A stretch of DNA of 37,456 nucleotides from Bacteroidota bacterium. Lineage in GTDB: Bacteria; Bacteroidota; Bacteroidia; Flavobacteriales; Flavobacteriaceae. The stretch is taken from assembly GCA_024280145.1 (NCBI GenBank), contig JAJRQR010000170.1, positions 1 through 37,456 of the forward strand. The letters run 5' to 3'. The notes beneath the pieces are model-generated. The model ran no database searches. It saw nothing but the letters and a program-made list of their open reading frames with translations, and was not told the origin of the DNA. Position numbers and translations under genes: made by a program. The stretch's first letter is position 1, and each line of letters starts with the position of its first letter. Of this stretch, positions 15,977 through 24,873 are shown in pieces.

Positions 15977-16151
15977 ATCAAATAAAGAGATTATCTTTAT
16001 GCGATAAAAGAATTTAAATCGATGTAATCTATCCCCATTAATTACATTATTGAAGATTTTTAAAAAAATGGTTGAGATTTCATAATTGAAATTTAATTTG
16101 GTTAGTTAGTTGATATAAACCGTACGTTACTCAATCGATGTGCGGTTTTTT
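15977..16151 (+). ncRNA. Candidate structured small RNA (possibly 6S-like)
   Basis: The 452-bp interval 15716-16167 holds no gene, yet it contains a promoter box and an intrinsic terminator on the same strand about 175 nt apart. The predicted 5' end (ATCAAaTAA, 15977-15985) pairs with TTAgTTGAT (16106-16114) immediately before the terminator. An inner helix can form between 16011-16019 and 16091-16099 (8 of 9 pairs). A perfect 7-bp hairpin pairs ATGTAAT (16022-16028) with ATTACAT (16041-16047) around a 12-nt loop containing CCCC. This long rod of nested helices, and the size, recall 6S RNAs that bind RNA polymerase. I cannot confirm the family by eye, and a different regulatory RNA is possible. 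Confidence 0.45.
16117..16151 (+). terminator. Intrinsic terminator of the candidate ncRNA
   Basis: AAACCGTAC (16117-16125) pairs with GTGCGGTTT (16140-16148) with one G-U pair and a 14-nt loop, followed by T6. The T tract is on the plus side, so it does not mainly serve the minus-strand rluF that ends at 16168. Confidence 0.75.
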
Positions 16152-16167
16152 AATACCCAAAATCCAA

Positions 16168-16914
16168 TTAATTATCTCGTTGTTTTTCAGAAATATTTAA
16201 AGAGCCTCCCAAAGAGTTTTTTAAATCTGAAAGCTCTGCATCTGTAAGATCACGCCATTCACCTACTGGTAAATTTCCTAAACTGATATTCATAATGCGC
16301 AATCGTTTTAAAGTAACCACCTCATAACCCAAATGTTCACACATTCTGCGAATTTGACGATTTAGTCCTTGTATTAAAGTTATTTTAAAAACGTAACGAC
16401 CAATTTTTTCAACTTCACATTTTTTAGTAACGGTTTCTAAAATTGGAACTCCAGTACTCATTCGTTTAATAAAGTCATCGGTAATTCTTCGATCTACTTT
16501 TACGATGTATTCTTTTTCGTGACGGTTTCCTGCTCGTAAAATTTTATTAACGATATCACCATCATTAGTCATTAACAGTAGGCCTTCACTGGGTTTGTCT
16601 AACCTTCCAATATGAAAAATTCGTTCTGTATGATTAATAAAATCTACTACATTTCCTTCAATACGCCTATCGGTAGTACAAGTAATTCCAATAGGTTTAT
16701 TTAAAGCGATATATACTAATTCACCGTTTTCTGTAATGAGTTTTCCATTTACCTTAATAATATCATCTGGCATTGCACGATCTCCCAAGGTTGTAACTTC
16801 TTCATTTACCGTAACACGACCTTGCTCAATTAGTTTATCTGCTTGTCTTCGGGAACAAAAACCACTATCACTAATTGCCTTGTTTAATCTTTTTGAATCT
16901 GGGTGATGTGCCAT
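16168..16914 (-). CDS. rluF: 23S rRNA pseudouridine synthase, RluF type
   Basis: This 248-residue protein converts a uridine to pseudouridine in 23S rRNA (position 2604 in E. coli numbering for RluF). An S4 RNA-binding domain covers about residues 8-60 ([21 protein letters not shown]). The catalytic domain has [12 protein letters not shown] and [19 protein letters not shown] with the catalytic Asp at 106. The segment [19 protein letters not shown] favours RluF over RluB or RluE. It begins 6 bp after the uvrB stop, so both are likely on one transcript. Confidence 0.88.
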   Translation of the reverse strand: MAHHPDSKRLNKAISDSGFCSRRQADKLIEQGRVTVNEEVTTLGDRAMPDDIIKVNGKLITENGELVYIALNKPIGITCTTDRRIEGNVVDFINHTERIFHIGRLDKPSEGLLLMTNDGDIVNKILRAGNRHEKEYIVKVDRRITDDFIKRMSTGVPILETVTKKCEVEKIGRYVFKITLIQGLNRQIRRMCEHLGYEVVTLKRLRIMNISLGNLPVGEWRDLTDAELSDLKNSLGGSLNISEKQRDN

Positions 16915-16920
16915 TTTTTA

Positions 16921-18921
16921 TTATTTTAGTTTTTCTAACTCTCCTTGAAATCGTTTAATAGTATCTCTCATTTTAGCCGCCGCCATAAAATCCAATTCTT
17001 TGGCTGCTTTTTCCATTGCTTTTCGGGTATCTCTAATTTTCTTTTCAAGCTGAGGTTTGCTTAAATATTCTTTTTCAGATTCTGCTGCTAGATTTTCAAA
17101 CTCATCAAAACTATAAGCATTCGTTTTAGCTTTCGTAAGTGCATTTTCTAATGATTTTTTAATTGCAGTAGGAGTGATGTTATGTTTGGTATTGTAAGCA
17201 ATTTGTTTTTCTCGTCGATAGTCCGTTGCATCCATTGTGGCTTGCATACTCTTGGTAATTCTATCGGCATACATAATTGCTTTTCCATTGAGGTGCCGCG
17301 CAGCACGACCTACTGTTTGTGTTAACGATCTTGCTGAACGTAAAAAGCCTTCTTTGTCCGCATCGAGAATAGCAACTAATGAAACTTCTGGTAAATCCAA
17401 TCCTTCTCTTAAAAGATTTACTCCTACCAACACATCAAAAATTCCCAAACGTAAATCCTGCATTATTTCAACCCGTTCTAACGTATCTACATCACTATGA
17501 ATATATCGACAACGGATATCTATTCTCGACATATATTTGGTCAATTCTTCCGCCATTCGTTTGGTTAATGTAGTAACCAAAACTCGTTCATCTTTTTCAA
17601 CCCGTAACTGAATTTCTTCCAACAAATCATCTATCTGATTTAAACTTGGACGCACTTCAATTGGCGGATCCAACAGTCCTGTAGGGCGAATAATTTGCTC
17701 TACATAAACACCGCCACTTTTTTCCAATTCATAATCAGCAGGAGTAGCACTTATATAAATTACCTGATTTTGCATCATCACAAATTCATCGAACTTTAAC
17801 GGACGATTGTCCATTGCTGCAGGTAATCGAAACCCATATTCTACCAAGTTTTCCTTTCTAGATCTATCGCCACCATACATTGCAGAAACTTGCGGAATAG
17901 AAACATGACTTTCATCAACTAACATTAAATAATCATCAGGAAAAAAGTCTAATAAACAGAAAGGGCGAGTACCCGGAAGTCTCTTGTCTAGGTATCTTGA
18001 ATAGTTCTCAATTCCACTACAATAGCCTAATTCACGAATCATTTCTAAATCGAAATTGGTACGTTCATCCAATCGTTTTGCTTCTAAATGTTTTCCTATC
18101 TCTTTAAAATATGCGAGTTGTTTTGTTAAATCATCTTGAATATGGACGATGGCTTCCTGTAAAATATCTGGCGATGTCACAAACATATTTGCTGGGTAAA
18201 TATTCAGTAATTCGTATTTTTCAATCACTTCATTTGTCTGGGCGTTGAATACTTCAATTTCTTCAATCTCATCGCCAAAAAAATGAATTCTGAAAGCATC
18301 ATCCGCATAACTTGGATATACATCTACCGTATCACCTTTTATTCGGAAGCTTCCGTGATTGAAATCTGCTTCCGTTCGAGAATACAAGCTTTGAACTAAA
18401 TTATGAAGTAACTTCGTTCTGGATATAATCTGACCTTTTTTAAGTTTAATAATATTCTTTTGAAACTCCGTTGGATTTCCAATTCCGTATAAACAAGAAA
18501 CCGAAGCAACCACAATTACATCACGCCTTCCGGAAAGAAGGGAAGAGGTTGTACTGAGTCGCATTTTTTCAATTTCTTCATTGATGGAAAGATCTTTTTC
18601 TATATAAACACCACTAGAAGGAATATAGGCTTCGGGTTGATAATAATCATAATAAGAAACAAAATATTCCACTGCATTGTTTGGAAAAAACTGCTTGAAC
18701 TCAGAATATAATTGAGCTGCTAAAGTTTTGTTATGTGCTAAAATTAAGGTGGGTTTTTCTACTTGTTCTATAACATTGGCAACCGTAAATGTTTTTCCAG
18801 AACCAGTTACTCCTAAAAGTGTTTGATCTGTTTCCCCAGAATTAATACCCTCCACTAACTGCTTGATAGCTTCTGGCTGATCTCCTGTAGGTATAAAGTC
18901 TGATACAATGTTGAATTTCAT
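16921..18921 (-). CDS. uvrB: Excinuclease ABC subunit B
   Basis: UvrB is the damage-verifying helicase-like subunit of nucleotide excision repair; it takes damaged DNA from UvrA and recruits UvrC. The protein has 666 residues, a normal length. Walker A is GVTGSGKT (37-44). The beta-hairpin region YFVSYYDYYQPEAYIPSSG, which clamps DNA, is intact, and helicase motifs VDESH, GRAARH and LLREGLDLPE follow. The C-terminal UVR motif (EKKIRDTRKAMEKAAKELDF) contacts UvrC. A full promoter with a palindrome over the start site precedes it, suggesting damage or stress control. Confidence 0.97.
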   Translation of the reverse strand: MKFNIVSDFIPTGDQPEAIKQLVEGINSGETDQTLLGVTGSGKTFTVANVIEQVEKPTLILAHNKTLAAQLYSEFKQFFPNNAVEYFVSYYDYYQPEAYIPSSGVYIEKDLSINEEIEKMRLSTTSSLLSGRRDVIVVASVSCLYGIGNPTEFQKNIIKLKKGQIISRTKLLHNLVQSLYSRTEADFNHGSFRIKGDTVDVYPSYADDAFRIHFFGDEIEEIEVFNAQTNEVIEKYELLNIYPANMFVTSPDILQEAIVHIQDDLTKQLAYFKEIGKHLEAKRLDERTNFDLEMIRELGYCSGIENYSRYLDKRLPGTRPFCLLDFFPDDYLMLVDESHVSIPQVSAMYGGDRSRKENLVEYGFRLPAAMDNRPLKFDEFVMMQNQVIYISATPADYELEKSGGVYVEQIIRPTGLLDPPIEVRPSLNQIDDLLEEIQLRVEKDERVLVTTLTKRMAEELTKYMSRIDIRCRYIHSDVDTLERVEIMQDLRLGIFDVLVGVNLLREGLDLPEVSLVAILDADKEGFLRSARSLTQTVGRAARHLNGKAIMYADRITKSMQATMDATDYRREKQIAYNTKHNITPTAIKKSLENALTKAKTNAYSFDEFENLAAESEKEYLSKPQLEKKIRDTRKAMEKAAKELDFMAAAKMRDTIKRFQGELEKLK

Positions 18922-18927
18922 AGAAAA

Positions 18928-18943
18928 TTGTAGTACGCTACAA
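18928..18943. promoter_or_regulatory. Operator-like inverted repeat at the uvrB transcription start
   Basis: TTGTAG (18928-18933) and CTACAA (18938-18943) are exact complements separated by 4 bp. The site overlaps the -7 box and the expected start at about 18936, where a repressor would block transcription. Confidence 0.4.
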
Positions 18944-18968
18944 AACTACGAAAATATAACTTTGACAA
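18941..18968 (-). promoter_or_regulatory. Bacteroidota promoter of uvrB-rluF
   Basis: On the minus strand TTG (18966-18968), a 17-bp spacer and TAGTTTTG (18941-18948) form a full consensus promoter 20 bp before the uvrB ATG. Confidence 0.68.
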
Positions 18969-18993
18969 AGTTGAAACAATAGGAATGTTTTTT

Positions 18994-19857
18994 TTAAGAC
19001 TTTCTAGGTTCCATCTTTAGATTTACTTTAATTTTTCCATTAATGATTAATCTAATATAATATCTTGGGTCATTATAGGTTTCCATATCAAACGCATATT
19101 TAAACTCGTGTTCGCCAGCCTCCTGATTTGGATTGTTATATAATTCTCGAACAATAATATTTTGTTCATTAAACAATCCCATTGTTATGCTTGAATTAGA
19201 ATGGATATTGTATTTAAACTTTCCCACAAGACTACGTTCTTTAGTTATTGTTCTTTGATAGTACTTTTTATAGTTGGTTGGTTTTAATTCTGGTGTAGAA
19301 ATGTTTAATAAATTAGAAACATATTTTTGATAATAATGTGAATTATTTTCATCAAAACCACTGATTTCTTCAATTGGATAATTGTCTGTTAAAGCCCAAA
19401 TTGCATATTGTCCGAGGGTATTAAAACTTTTGTTTTTTTCAATTTCTGAAGCTAATTTTTGTAGATTTCCAGAAGCAATATCTCCTAAATGAAAGAAATC
19501 TGTTTCCATAGAAGAAGAATTGCTTTGCTGAACACACATTCCAAATAATTTCTTTTTTACAGTTTGATGAGACTTTAAGGCAATCATCTCTTCTTGAGTA
19601 ATAATTATATCTTGTATTTCTGTGGAATCTGAAACAAATCGTTGCCCATTAGGAATAGTTATAACAATATTCTTATTGGTATTATTAGTGAGTTCAACAG
19701 ATAAGGGTTGAAAATAATGGGGACTACTTGGATTGCCTTGTACTTTTATATTGATTATATTTTTTTCAACAGCCGTTTTAATATCGTAGTTTGAAATTAA
19801 TGGTTTTGAAGCTGAAATAAATAAAACGAAGATAGATAAGAAAAGTAATTGTTTCAT
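18994..19857 (-). CDS. Secreted protein of unknown function with C-terminal sorting-like domain
   Basis: This 287-residue protein has a Sec signal peptide at about residues 1-17 (KQLLFLSIFVLFISAS). The middle part contains a stretch rich in polar residues without a motif I recognise. The last 75 residues (YNIHSNSSITMGLFNEQNII, then ELYNNPNQEAGEHEFKY and YYIRLIINGKIKVNLKM) resemble the beta-sandwich type A C-terminal domain used by type IX secretion in Bacteroidota. That domain usually ends in a form such as GVYLYRLxxNGK, so the resemblance is moderate. Short CTTTG(A/T)CAAAG palindromes lie on both sides of the gene (18959-18973 and 19965-19978). Function unknown. Confidence 0.7.
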   Translation of the reverse strand: MKQLLFLSIFVLFISASKPLISNYDIKTAVEKNIINIKVQGNPSSPHYFQPLSVELTNNTNKNIVITIPNGQRFVSDSTEIQDIIITQEEMIALKSHQTVKKKLFGMCVQQSNSSSMETDFFHLGDIASGNLQKLASEIEKNKSFNTLGQYAIWALTDNYPIEEISGFDENNSHYYQKYVSNLLNISTPELKPTNYKKYYQRTITKERSLVGKFKYNIHSNSSITMGLFNEQNIIVRELYNNPNQEAGEHEFKYAFDMETYNDPRYYIRLIINGKIKVNLKMEPRKS

Positions 19858-20029
19858 AAATTGAATTATTTAGTTTTAAATTCAACGGTTTAGAATCAAT
19901 TTTCGTATTTTTTTTAATACACTTGCTAAAATTACCTGATTTCGATGAAGAGTTTTCTGAATATCTTTGTCAAAGTTGTTGTGGATACCTACAAGGTTTT
20001 TAGAAATTTTTTAGGGTAATAGTATTAAT

Positions 20030-21088
20030 TTAAGATTTCTCCTCCTTATTAAAATACACCAAATAATAGTACATCTGCTTTTCTTCGTCCCAGCCTTTTT
20101 CTACAAATTTATCGGCGCTTTCTGGGTTGATAAAATCTAATTTAATCTGAATATGAGTATCCAAATTAATTATATTTTTAATCTTTTTTCTTGCTGCTGT
20201 AACGGCTGTATTTGCAATTGGAAACTCAGTTAAATCTTCAATTTTGTATTTAGGAGCTTGTTCGGTTTTGTAATGTTTAAACTCCGGAATTAAATCTGGA
20301 TTATCAATTACTTCATTGATGAAAAGCGATTCTTCAAAATTATCATTTTTAGCAAAATGGTTGACAGCACGATTCATAAAAAGCACTTCTTCTTTTTTAT
20401 CTTCCGCCGGAAGAACTACATCTTTTGCAAAATCCTGACAGAATTTTAAATATTTTTTAGTACGAAAATTATCATCTTCAAAAGCATCTACTCCTAAGAA
20501 AGATTCTAACCAATAACGAGTATCATATCGGTTACTATCTACAGATAATATTTTATATCCTTCTTCTTTTTTTACATTGAAAATTAAGGCTCCTTTGTCT
20601 AATTTATTCAAATTTACACCGTGTTGTAGATTGGCATCTAATTGATTAGAATTTTCGGAAAACTGAAGGAAATCTTGTTTTATTTCAGATTTAAAAATCC
20701 CGATAGCATCTACTTTTTCATTGTCTATTTGAACGTTTTCAAAATGAACAATATATACTTCACCTGCTTTAATATGTGGATGTAAGGATTGATCGTATAA
20801 ATGTTTGGTAATAATTTTACTTTGCTCGTGAATGGTTTCAGGAGCATCAAATATTTTTGTTGAAATATTGAAAAGTTCGTGAAATTCTAAATCGGTTTCG
20901 TGTACAAATTGAAAGTAATTTTCTTCTTTTTCACGAAAAGATTTTAGAAAGTATTCCTTTAAAAGCGGAGTTAATTCATCATCTGCTTTATAAGTTCCTT
21001 CCGAAAGAAAAATAGGTTCGTTGTTAATTTTATTTCCCACTCTATGAATAGAAAGTGAGGTAATGTGAGCTCCGTAAAGGTTGATCAT
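20030..21088 (-). CDS. Nucleoid-associated protein, NdpA/YejK family
   Basis: This 352-residue protein fits the 37-kDa nucleoid-associated protein family (NdpA/YejK): it begins with NLYGAHITSLSIHRVGNKINNEP, has HLYDQSLHPHIKAGEVYIVHFENV in the first half, and carries RYWLESFLGVDAFEDDNFRTKKYLKFCQ in the middle. The function in the family is poorly known beyond DNA association. It is transcribed leftward, 53 bp after the next small gene, and could share its transcript. Confidence 0.82.
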   Translation of the reverse strand: MINLYGAHITSLSIHRVGNKINNEPIFLSEGTYKADDELTPLLKEYFLKSFREKEENYFQFVHETDLEFHELFNISTKIFDAPETIHEQSKIITKHLYDQSLHPHIKAGEVYIVHFENVQIDNEKVDAIGIFKSEIKQDFLQFSENSNQLDANLQHGVNLNKLDKGALIFNVKKEEGYKILSVDSNRYDTRYWLESFLGVDAFEDDNFRTKKYLKFCQDFAKDVVLPAEDKKEEVLFMNRAVNHFAKNDNFEESLFINEVIDNPDLIPEFKHYKTEQAPKYKIEDLTEFPIANTAVTAARKKIKNIINLDTHIQIKLDFINPESADKFVEKGWDEEKQMYYYLVYFNKEEKS

Positions 21089-21141
21089 TTAGTAGTTATT
21101 TGTTATTGTTAGTGACTGAATACTGCGTACTGAAGATTGAT

Positions 21142-21657
21142 TTAATTCCAGTTTTCTTCAAAATCTAAATCATCATAATTTTCGTGGTCAAATTCATCAA
21201 AATCTTCTTCATCTCCATCTCCATCTCCTTTTTCAGCTTTAAATTCTTTTTCGGGAGCTTCATCAGGAATTTCACCGTGGGAAAACATTAAGTTAGGGTA
21301 AATTTGTCCAGGAGCTTCTTCAGCAATATCCGCCAATTCCACCATAAAAGTCCACATACTTAAAAAATCGTACACGTATAATAAACGAGGTTGTTCTCTG
21401 TAAGTTACATCGTCAATAGATGTTTCATTCATAATACGAATGCTGTCCATTCCCTCGCTCATGTCAAACAGGGCAATCTCTTCGCCTTGTTCCCATTGTT
21501 CATTACTCACGTAAAAAGAAGCCATTTCGTTTCCTTCAAAACCGAAAGCTTGGGTTATAGCATTGTGAAATTCTTCTAAAGTGTCTTCTGAATTTATTTC
21601 AATATCACGGAAAACATCTTCTTTTGCATCTAAAATTACTCTGAAACGATAAATCAT
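21142..21657 (-). CDS. pRiA4b ORF-3-like (IS1096 passenger TnpR-like) protein
   Basis: This 171-residue protein has the fold signature of the plasmid pRiA4b ORF-3 family: IYRFRVILDAKEDVFRDIEI, then TLEEFHNAITQAFGFEGNEMASFYVS and LLYVYDFLSMWTFMVELADI. The C-terminal 40 residues are strongly acidic (EKGDGDGDEEDFDEFDHEN), a low-complexity tail. Despite the mobile-element name of the family, nothing around it looks like a transposon. The molecular function is unknown. Confidence 0.78.
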   Translation of the reverse strand: MIYRFRVILDAKEDVFRDIEINSEDTLEEFHNAITQAFGFEGNEMASFYVSNEQWEQGEEIALFDMSEGMDSIRIMNETSIDDVTYREQPRLLYVYDFLSMWTFMVELADIAEEAPGQIYPNLMFSHGEIPDEAPEKEFKAEKGDGDGDEEDFDEFDHENYDDLDFEENWN

Positions 21658-21735
21658 AATTGAAAAAATTAGTGTGCAAATATAGTTAAGAGTTCTGAGT
21701 GAAGTGCGAAGAGTTCATAAGTTTTTAGGATTAAT

Positions 21736-22749
21736 TTACCTACTGAAACGATGCAAGGTAAATGTCATCGCAGCCAATAAGAAAAAAGCTACTACTTGAT
21801 GGATAACACCCAAAGCAACAGGAACTTGATAAAGTAAAGTAAAAACACCCAAGGTAAATTGAAGCAATACCAGTAATAATAATACTTTTATCGATTTATT
21901 CTGAAGTAAAGTTGTGCTGCTTTTTTTAGCTTTATACCAAATATAAATTATCAAAGCAACCACCACATAAGCTAAATATCTATGAATGAATTGTACACCA
22001 CTTTTGCCTTCTACAAAATTTCTCCAAAGCGGATTTTGTTCTATATAAACAGTTTCGTGAATGAGTTTTCCATCACTCATCATCGGCCAAAAATTATGAA
22101 TAAACCCTGCATCTAGCCCTGCGACAACAGCTCCCCAAATTATTTGAACTAATAATATTAGATAGGTAAAACGGATTATATTTCTAAGTTTGTTATCCAC
22201 TTCTTTTATAGATGGATATTTAATATCTAAAGCTATCCAAAGAGCAAAACTAAAAGTGATAAATGCAGTAGTTAGATGCAATGCCAAACGATAATGACTT
22301 ACATCTGGATGATCTATTAATCCACTACTCACCATATACCAACCTAAAAATCCTTGAAAACCACCAAGAAATAGGAGGAATAAACTTTTTTTAATAATAG
22401 ATTTTGTTAGTTGCTTTTTAAGAAGGAAATAAAGAAAAGGGACAATAAAAACCACACCAATAAAACGTCCGATGACACGATGAAACCATTACCAGAAATA
22501 AATGTCTTTAAAATCCTGTAGGTCAAAATGATTGTTTAGTTTTTGATATTCTGGGTATTGTTTGTATAAATCAAATGCTTCTTGCCATTCCACTTCGCTC
22601 ATTGGAGGTATGGTTCCAGAAATTAGTTTATAATTAGAGATGGAAAGTCCAGAATGAGTTAATCTGGTAATTCCACCTACAACTACCATTATAAAAATTA
22701 ATGTACATCCTGTAAGGAGCCAGTATATTACTTTTTTATTGTCTTTCAT
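21736..22749 (-). pseudogene. ctaA: Heme A synthase (COX15/CtaA), split by in-frame TAA at the ExxHR Glu
   Basis: This multi-spanning membrane enzyme oxidises heme O to heme A for cytochrome c oxidase. The frame starts at 22749 (MKDNKKVIYWLLTGCTLIFI), passes VVVGGITRLTHSGLSI, then hits TAA (22489-22491) at codon 87 after KDIYFW. It continues in the same frame with WFHRVIGRFIG. In this family the segment reads ExxHR, where the Glu is catalytic and the His a heme ligand, so the stop replaces that Glu. Downstream, SSGLIDHPDVSHYRLALHLT, FIHRYLAYVVV and HQVVAFFLLAAMT are intact. The full length would be about 337 codons, normal for COX15. It may be a real null mutation or an error. The assignment of the gene is secure. 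Confidence 0.9.
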
Positions 22750-22797
22750 TTTTTGTATAGTTGATCGCTCTCAATATTTTGAGAAAGACCTTCTTAA

Positions 22798-22823
22798 TAT
22801 TAACCTCTCGACTGCGCTCAAGG
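22798..22823. repeat. Imperfect palindromic intergenic repeat overlapping the acetyltransferase stop
   Basis: CCTCTCGACTGCGCTCAAGG with its flank can form a short stem (CCTCT with AGGGG). It resembles the CTCGACTGCGCTCGAG-type repeats that I remember as frequent between Bacteroidota genes. The repeat supplies the last codons and the TGA of the GNAT gene ending at 22818. Confidence 0.5.
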
Positions 22824-23366
22824 GGACATTAATTTTGTATAATTATCTTTGGTAATGGAATACCATTCGTATTTTTTTTCTTCACCTTCTCCAGGGTATC
22901 CAGCTAATTTTTCAAACTTGAATCCTATTTTTTTTAATACATTACTGGATGCAGGGTTTTCTACCATCACAAATGCCAAAACATAATCAATTGGAAGGTT
23001 CTTAAAACCGTATTCTAATAGCATTTCTGAAGATTCGGTAGCAATTCCTTTACTCCAATAATCGGATAAAAAACGATAACCAAAATCTGTAAAATCTTCA
23101 TCGGGATGGTATTTAAATCCGTTAAAACCAATGATTTTATTATCGGGTTTGTAAATTACTGCAAACCGTCCGTAGCCATATTTTTTATAATCAGGGTACC
23201 AAACATCGGTGATTATTTTTTTAGCATCAGCTAAAGTAGTTCGTAGAACATCGCCTGTATATCTCGTTACTTCTTCATCAGAGCTAAATGCAAAAACTTC
23301 TTCTTCATCTCCCAATTGAAAAGGGCGAATTAATAGTCTATCGGATTCTAAAATTACGTTTTTCAT
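22818..23366 (-). CDS. GNAT N-acetyltransferase (RimJ/RimL-like)
   Basis: This 182-residue protein is a GNAT-fold acetyltransferase. It starts with [20 protein letters not shown], the typical opening of the RimJ/RimL group, and has [20 protein letters not shown] for acetyl-CoA binding and [17 protein letters not shown] near the end. The substrate may be a protein N-terminus or a small molecule and cannot be read. Its ATG overlaps the CCA-adding enzyme's TGA by 4 bases (ATGA), so translation is coupled. The last codons fall within an intergenic-type repeat. Confidence 0.86.
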   Translation of the reverse strand: MKNVILESDRLLIRPFQLGDEEEVFAFSSDEEVTRYTGDVLRTTLADAKKIITDVWYPDYKKYGYGRFAVIYKPDNKIIGFNGFKYHPDEDFTDFGYRFLSDYWSKGIATESSEMLLEYGFKNLPIDYVLAFVMVENPASSNVLKKIGFKFEKLAGYPGEGEEKKYEWYSITKDNYTKLMSP

Positions 23367-24787
23367 ATTACTATTTTTAATCCCAAATCTTTACCTTTTT
23401 GAAGCATAAACTGTTTTGCATCTTCGTATTCATTAGGAATTTTACCTTCTAAAATTGCTTCTTTAATGGCATCTTTAATAATTCCTATTTCTCGGGAAGG
23501 TTTTAAATTAAATGTCTTTATAATTTCTTCACCAGAAATAGGTGGTTGAAAATTACGGATATGATCACGTTCTTCAACTTCCATAATCTTATCGCGTACC
23601 TTTCTGAAATTTTCATGATATTTCCTGAATTTCACAGGGTTTTTTGTGGTGATATCTGCTTCACAAAGCGTCATTAAATCATCGATGTTTTCACCTGCAT
23701 CAAAAACCAATCTTCTGACTGCACTATCTGTAACGTCTGAAGCAATCACAATAGGACGCGAACTCATGAATACCAATTTCTGAACGAATTTCATTTTCTC
23801 ATTCAGGGGCATTTTAAGTCTTTTAAAAAGTTTGTAAACCATTTTTGAACCCACAAATTCGTGTGCGTGAAAGGTCCAACCTGCTTTTTTATCGAATTTT
23901 TTGGTAGGTGCTTTCCCTATATCGTGAAGTAATGCTGCCCAACGTAACCAAACATTATCAGTCGTTTTTGCAATATTATCTACCACTTCTAAAGTATGCC
24001 AAAAATTATCTTTGTGGCGTTGCCCTTTAATTTCATCTACACCTTTTAAGTCAGATAATTCTGGTAAAATATGAGGTAGTAAATGGGTTTTATTTAAAAT
24101 TGCAAACCCTATGGAAGGTTTTGGAGAAGCTAGTATTTTATGAAGTTCATCTACGATTCGTTCAGTAGAAATTATCTTAATACGTTCTGCATTATTAGTG
24201 ATAGATGTAAATGATTTTTCTTCGATTTTAAACTGTAATTGTGTTGCAAACCGAATTGCTCGTAACATTCGTAAAGGATCATCACTAAAGGTAATATCTG
24301 GATCTAAAGGAGTACGAATTACTTTGTTTTTTAAGTCTTGAATTCCATTAAATGGATCTAATAAATCACCAAATGTTTCTTCATTTAGGCTAATTGCCAT
24401 TGCGTTGATGGTGAAATCTCTTCGGTTTTGATCGTCTTCGAGTGTTCCTTCCTCCACTGCAGGATTTCGACTGTCTTCTTGATACGATTCTTTTCTTGCA
24501 CCAACAAATTCCAATTCAATTTGACCAGATTTTACCATCGCAGTTCCGTAGTTTTTAAATACAGAAACTTTGGGTTTTCCTGGAAGTAATTGTGATACTT
24601 TTTCAGCCAATTTTATTCCACTTCCAACAGCAACAATATCAATATCTTTTGAATCTCCTCTACTTAAAATATAATCACGAACGTAGCCTCCAATAACATA
24701 GCATTCCAAATTTAATTGGGTTGCAGCATTAGAAACTGTTTTGAAAACAGGGTTTGATAAGGCGTTTGTATGTTTTTTTATAGTCAC
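23363..24787 (-). CDS. cca: CCA-adding tRNA nucleotidyltransferase with HD domain
   Basis: The enzyme adds or repairs the CCA end of tRNAs. The class II nucleotidyltransferase core is visible: GGYVRDYIL (33-41) and the DID metal-binding pair (48-50), then [10 protein letters not shown] and RMLRAIRFA, which precede the tRNA-binding region. An HD phosphohydrolase-type domain follows ([16 protein letters not shown] and [11 protein letters not shown]). The 474-residue length fits the Bacteroidota form with an HD domain. The GNAT gene downstream overlaps its stop by 4 bases. Confidence 0.92.
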   Translation of the reverse strand: MTIKKHTNALSNPVFKTVSNAATQLNLECYVIGGYVRDYILSRGDSKDIDIVAVGSGIKLAEKVSQLLPGKPKVSVFKNYGTAMVKSGQIELEFVGARKESYQEDSRNPAVEEGTLEDDQNRRDFTINAMAISLNEETFGDLLDPFNGIQDLKNKVIRTPLDPDITFSDDPLRMLRAIRFATQLQFKIEEKSFTSITNNAERIKIISTERIVDELHKILASPKPSIGFAILNKTHLLPHILPELSDLKGVDEIKGQRHKDNFWHTLEVVDNIAKTTDNVWLRWAALLHDIGKAPTKKFDKKAGWTFHAHEFVGSKMVYKLFKRLKMPLNEKMKFVQKLVFMSSRPIVIASDVTDSAVRRLVFDAGENIDDLMTLCEADITTKNPVKFRKYHENFRKVRDKIMEVEERDHIRNFQPPISGEEIIKTFNLKPSREIGIIKDAIKEAILEGKIPNEYEDAKQFMLQKGKDLGLKIVI

Positions 24788-24873
24788 TCTTTTGTCTCTA
24801 AGATTCTATCTAATTCGTTAAACCTGTAATCTATTGAAACATGGGTTTAACGAATATAACGGATTTTTACTAT

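Noticed and set aside
21142-21657. Mobile element suggested by the IS1096/pRiA4b family name
   Set aside because: There is no transposase, terminal repeat or target duplication nearby; the family is common as a plain chromosomal gene.
4511-22491. General reassignment of UAA to Glu
   Set aside because: moxR, fhs, sucC, the GH109-like gene and others end properly at TAA, so UAA works as a stop in this organism.
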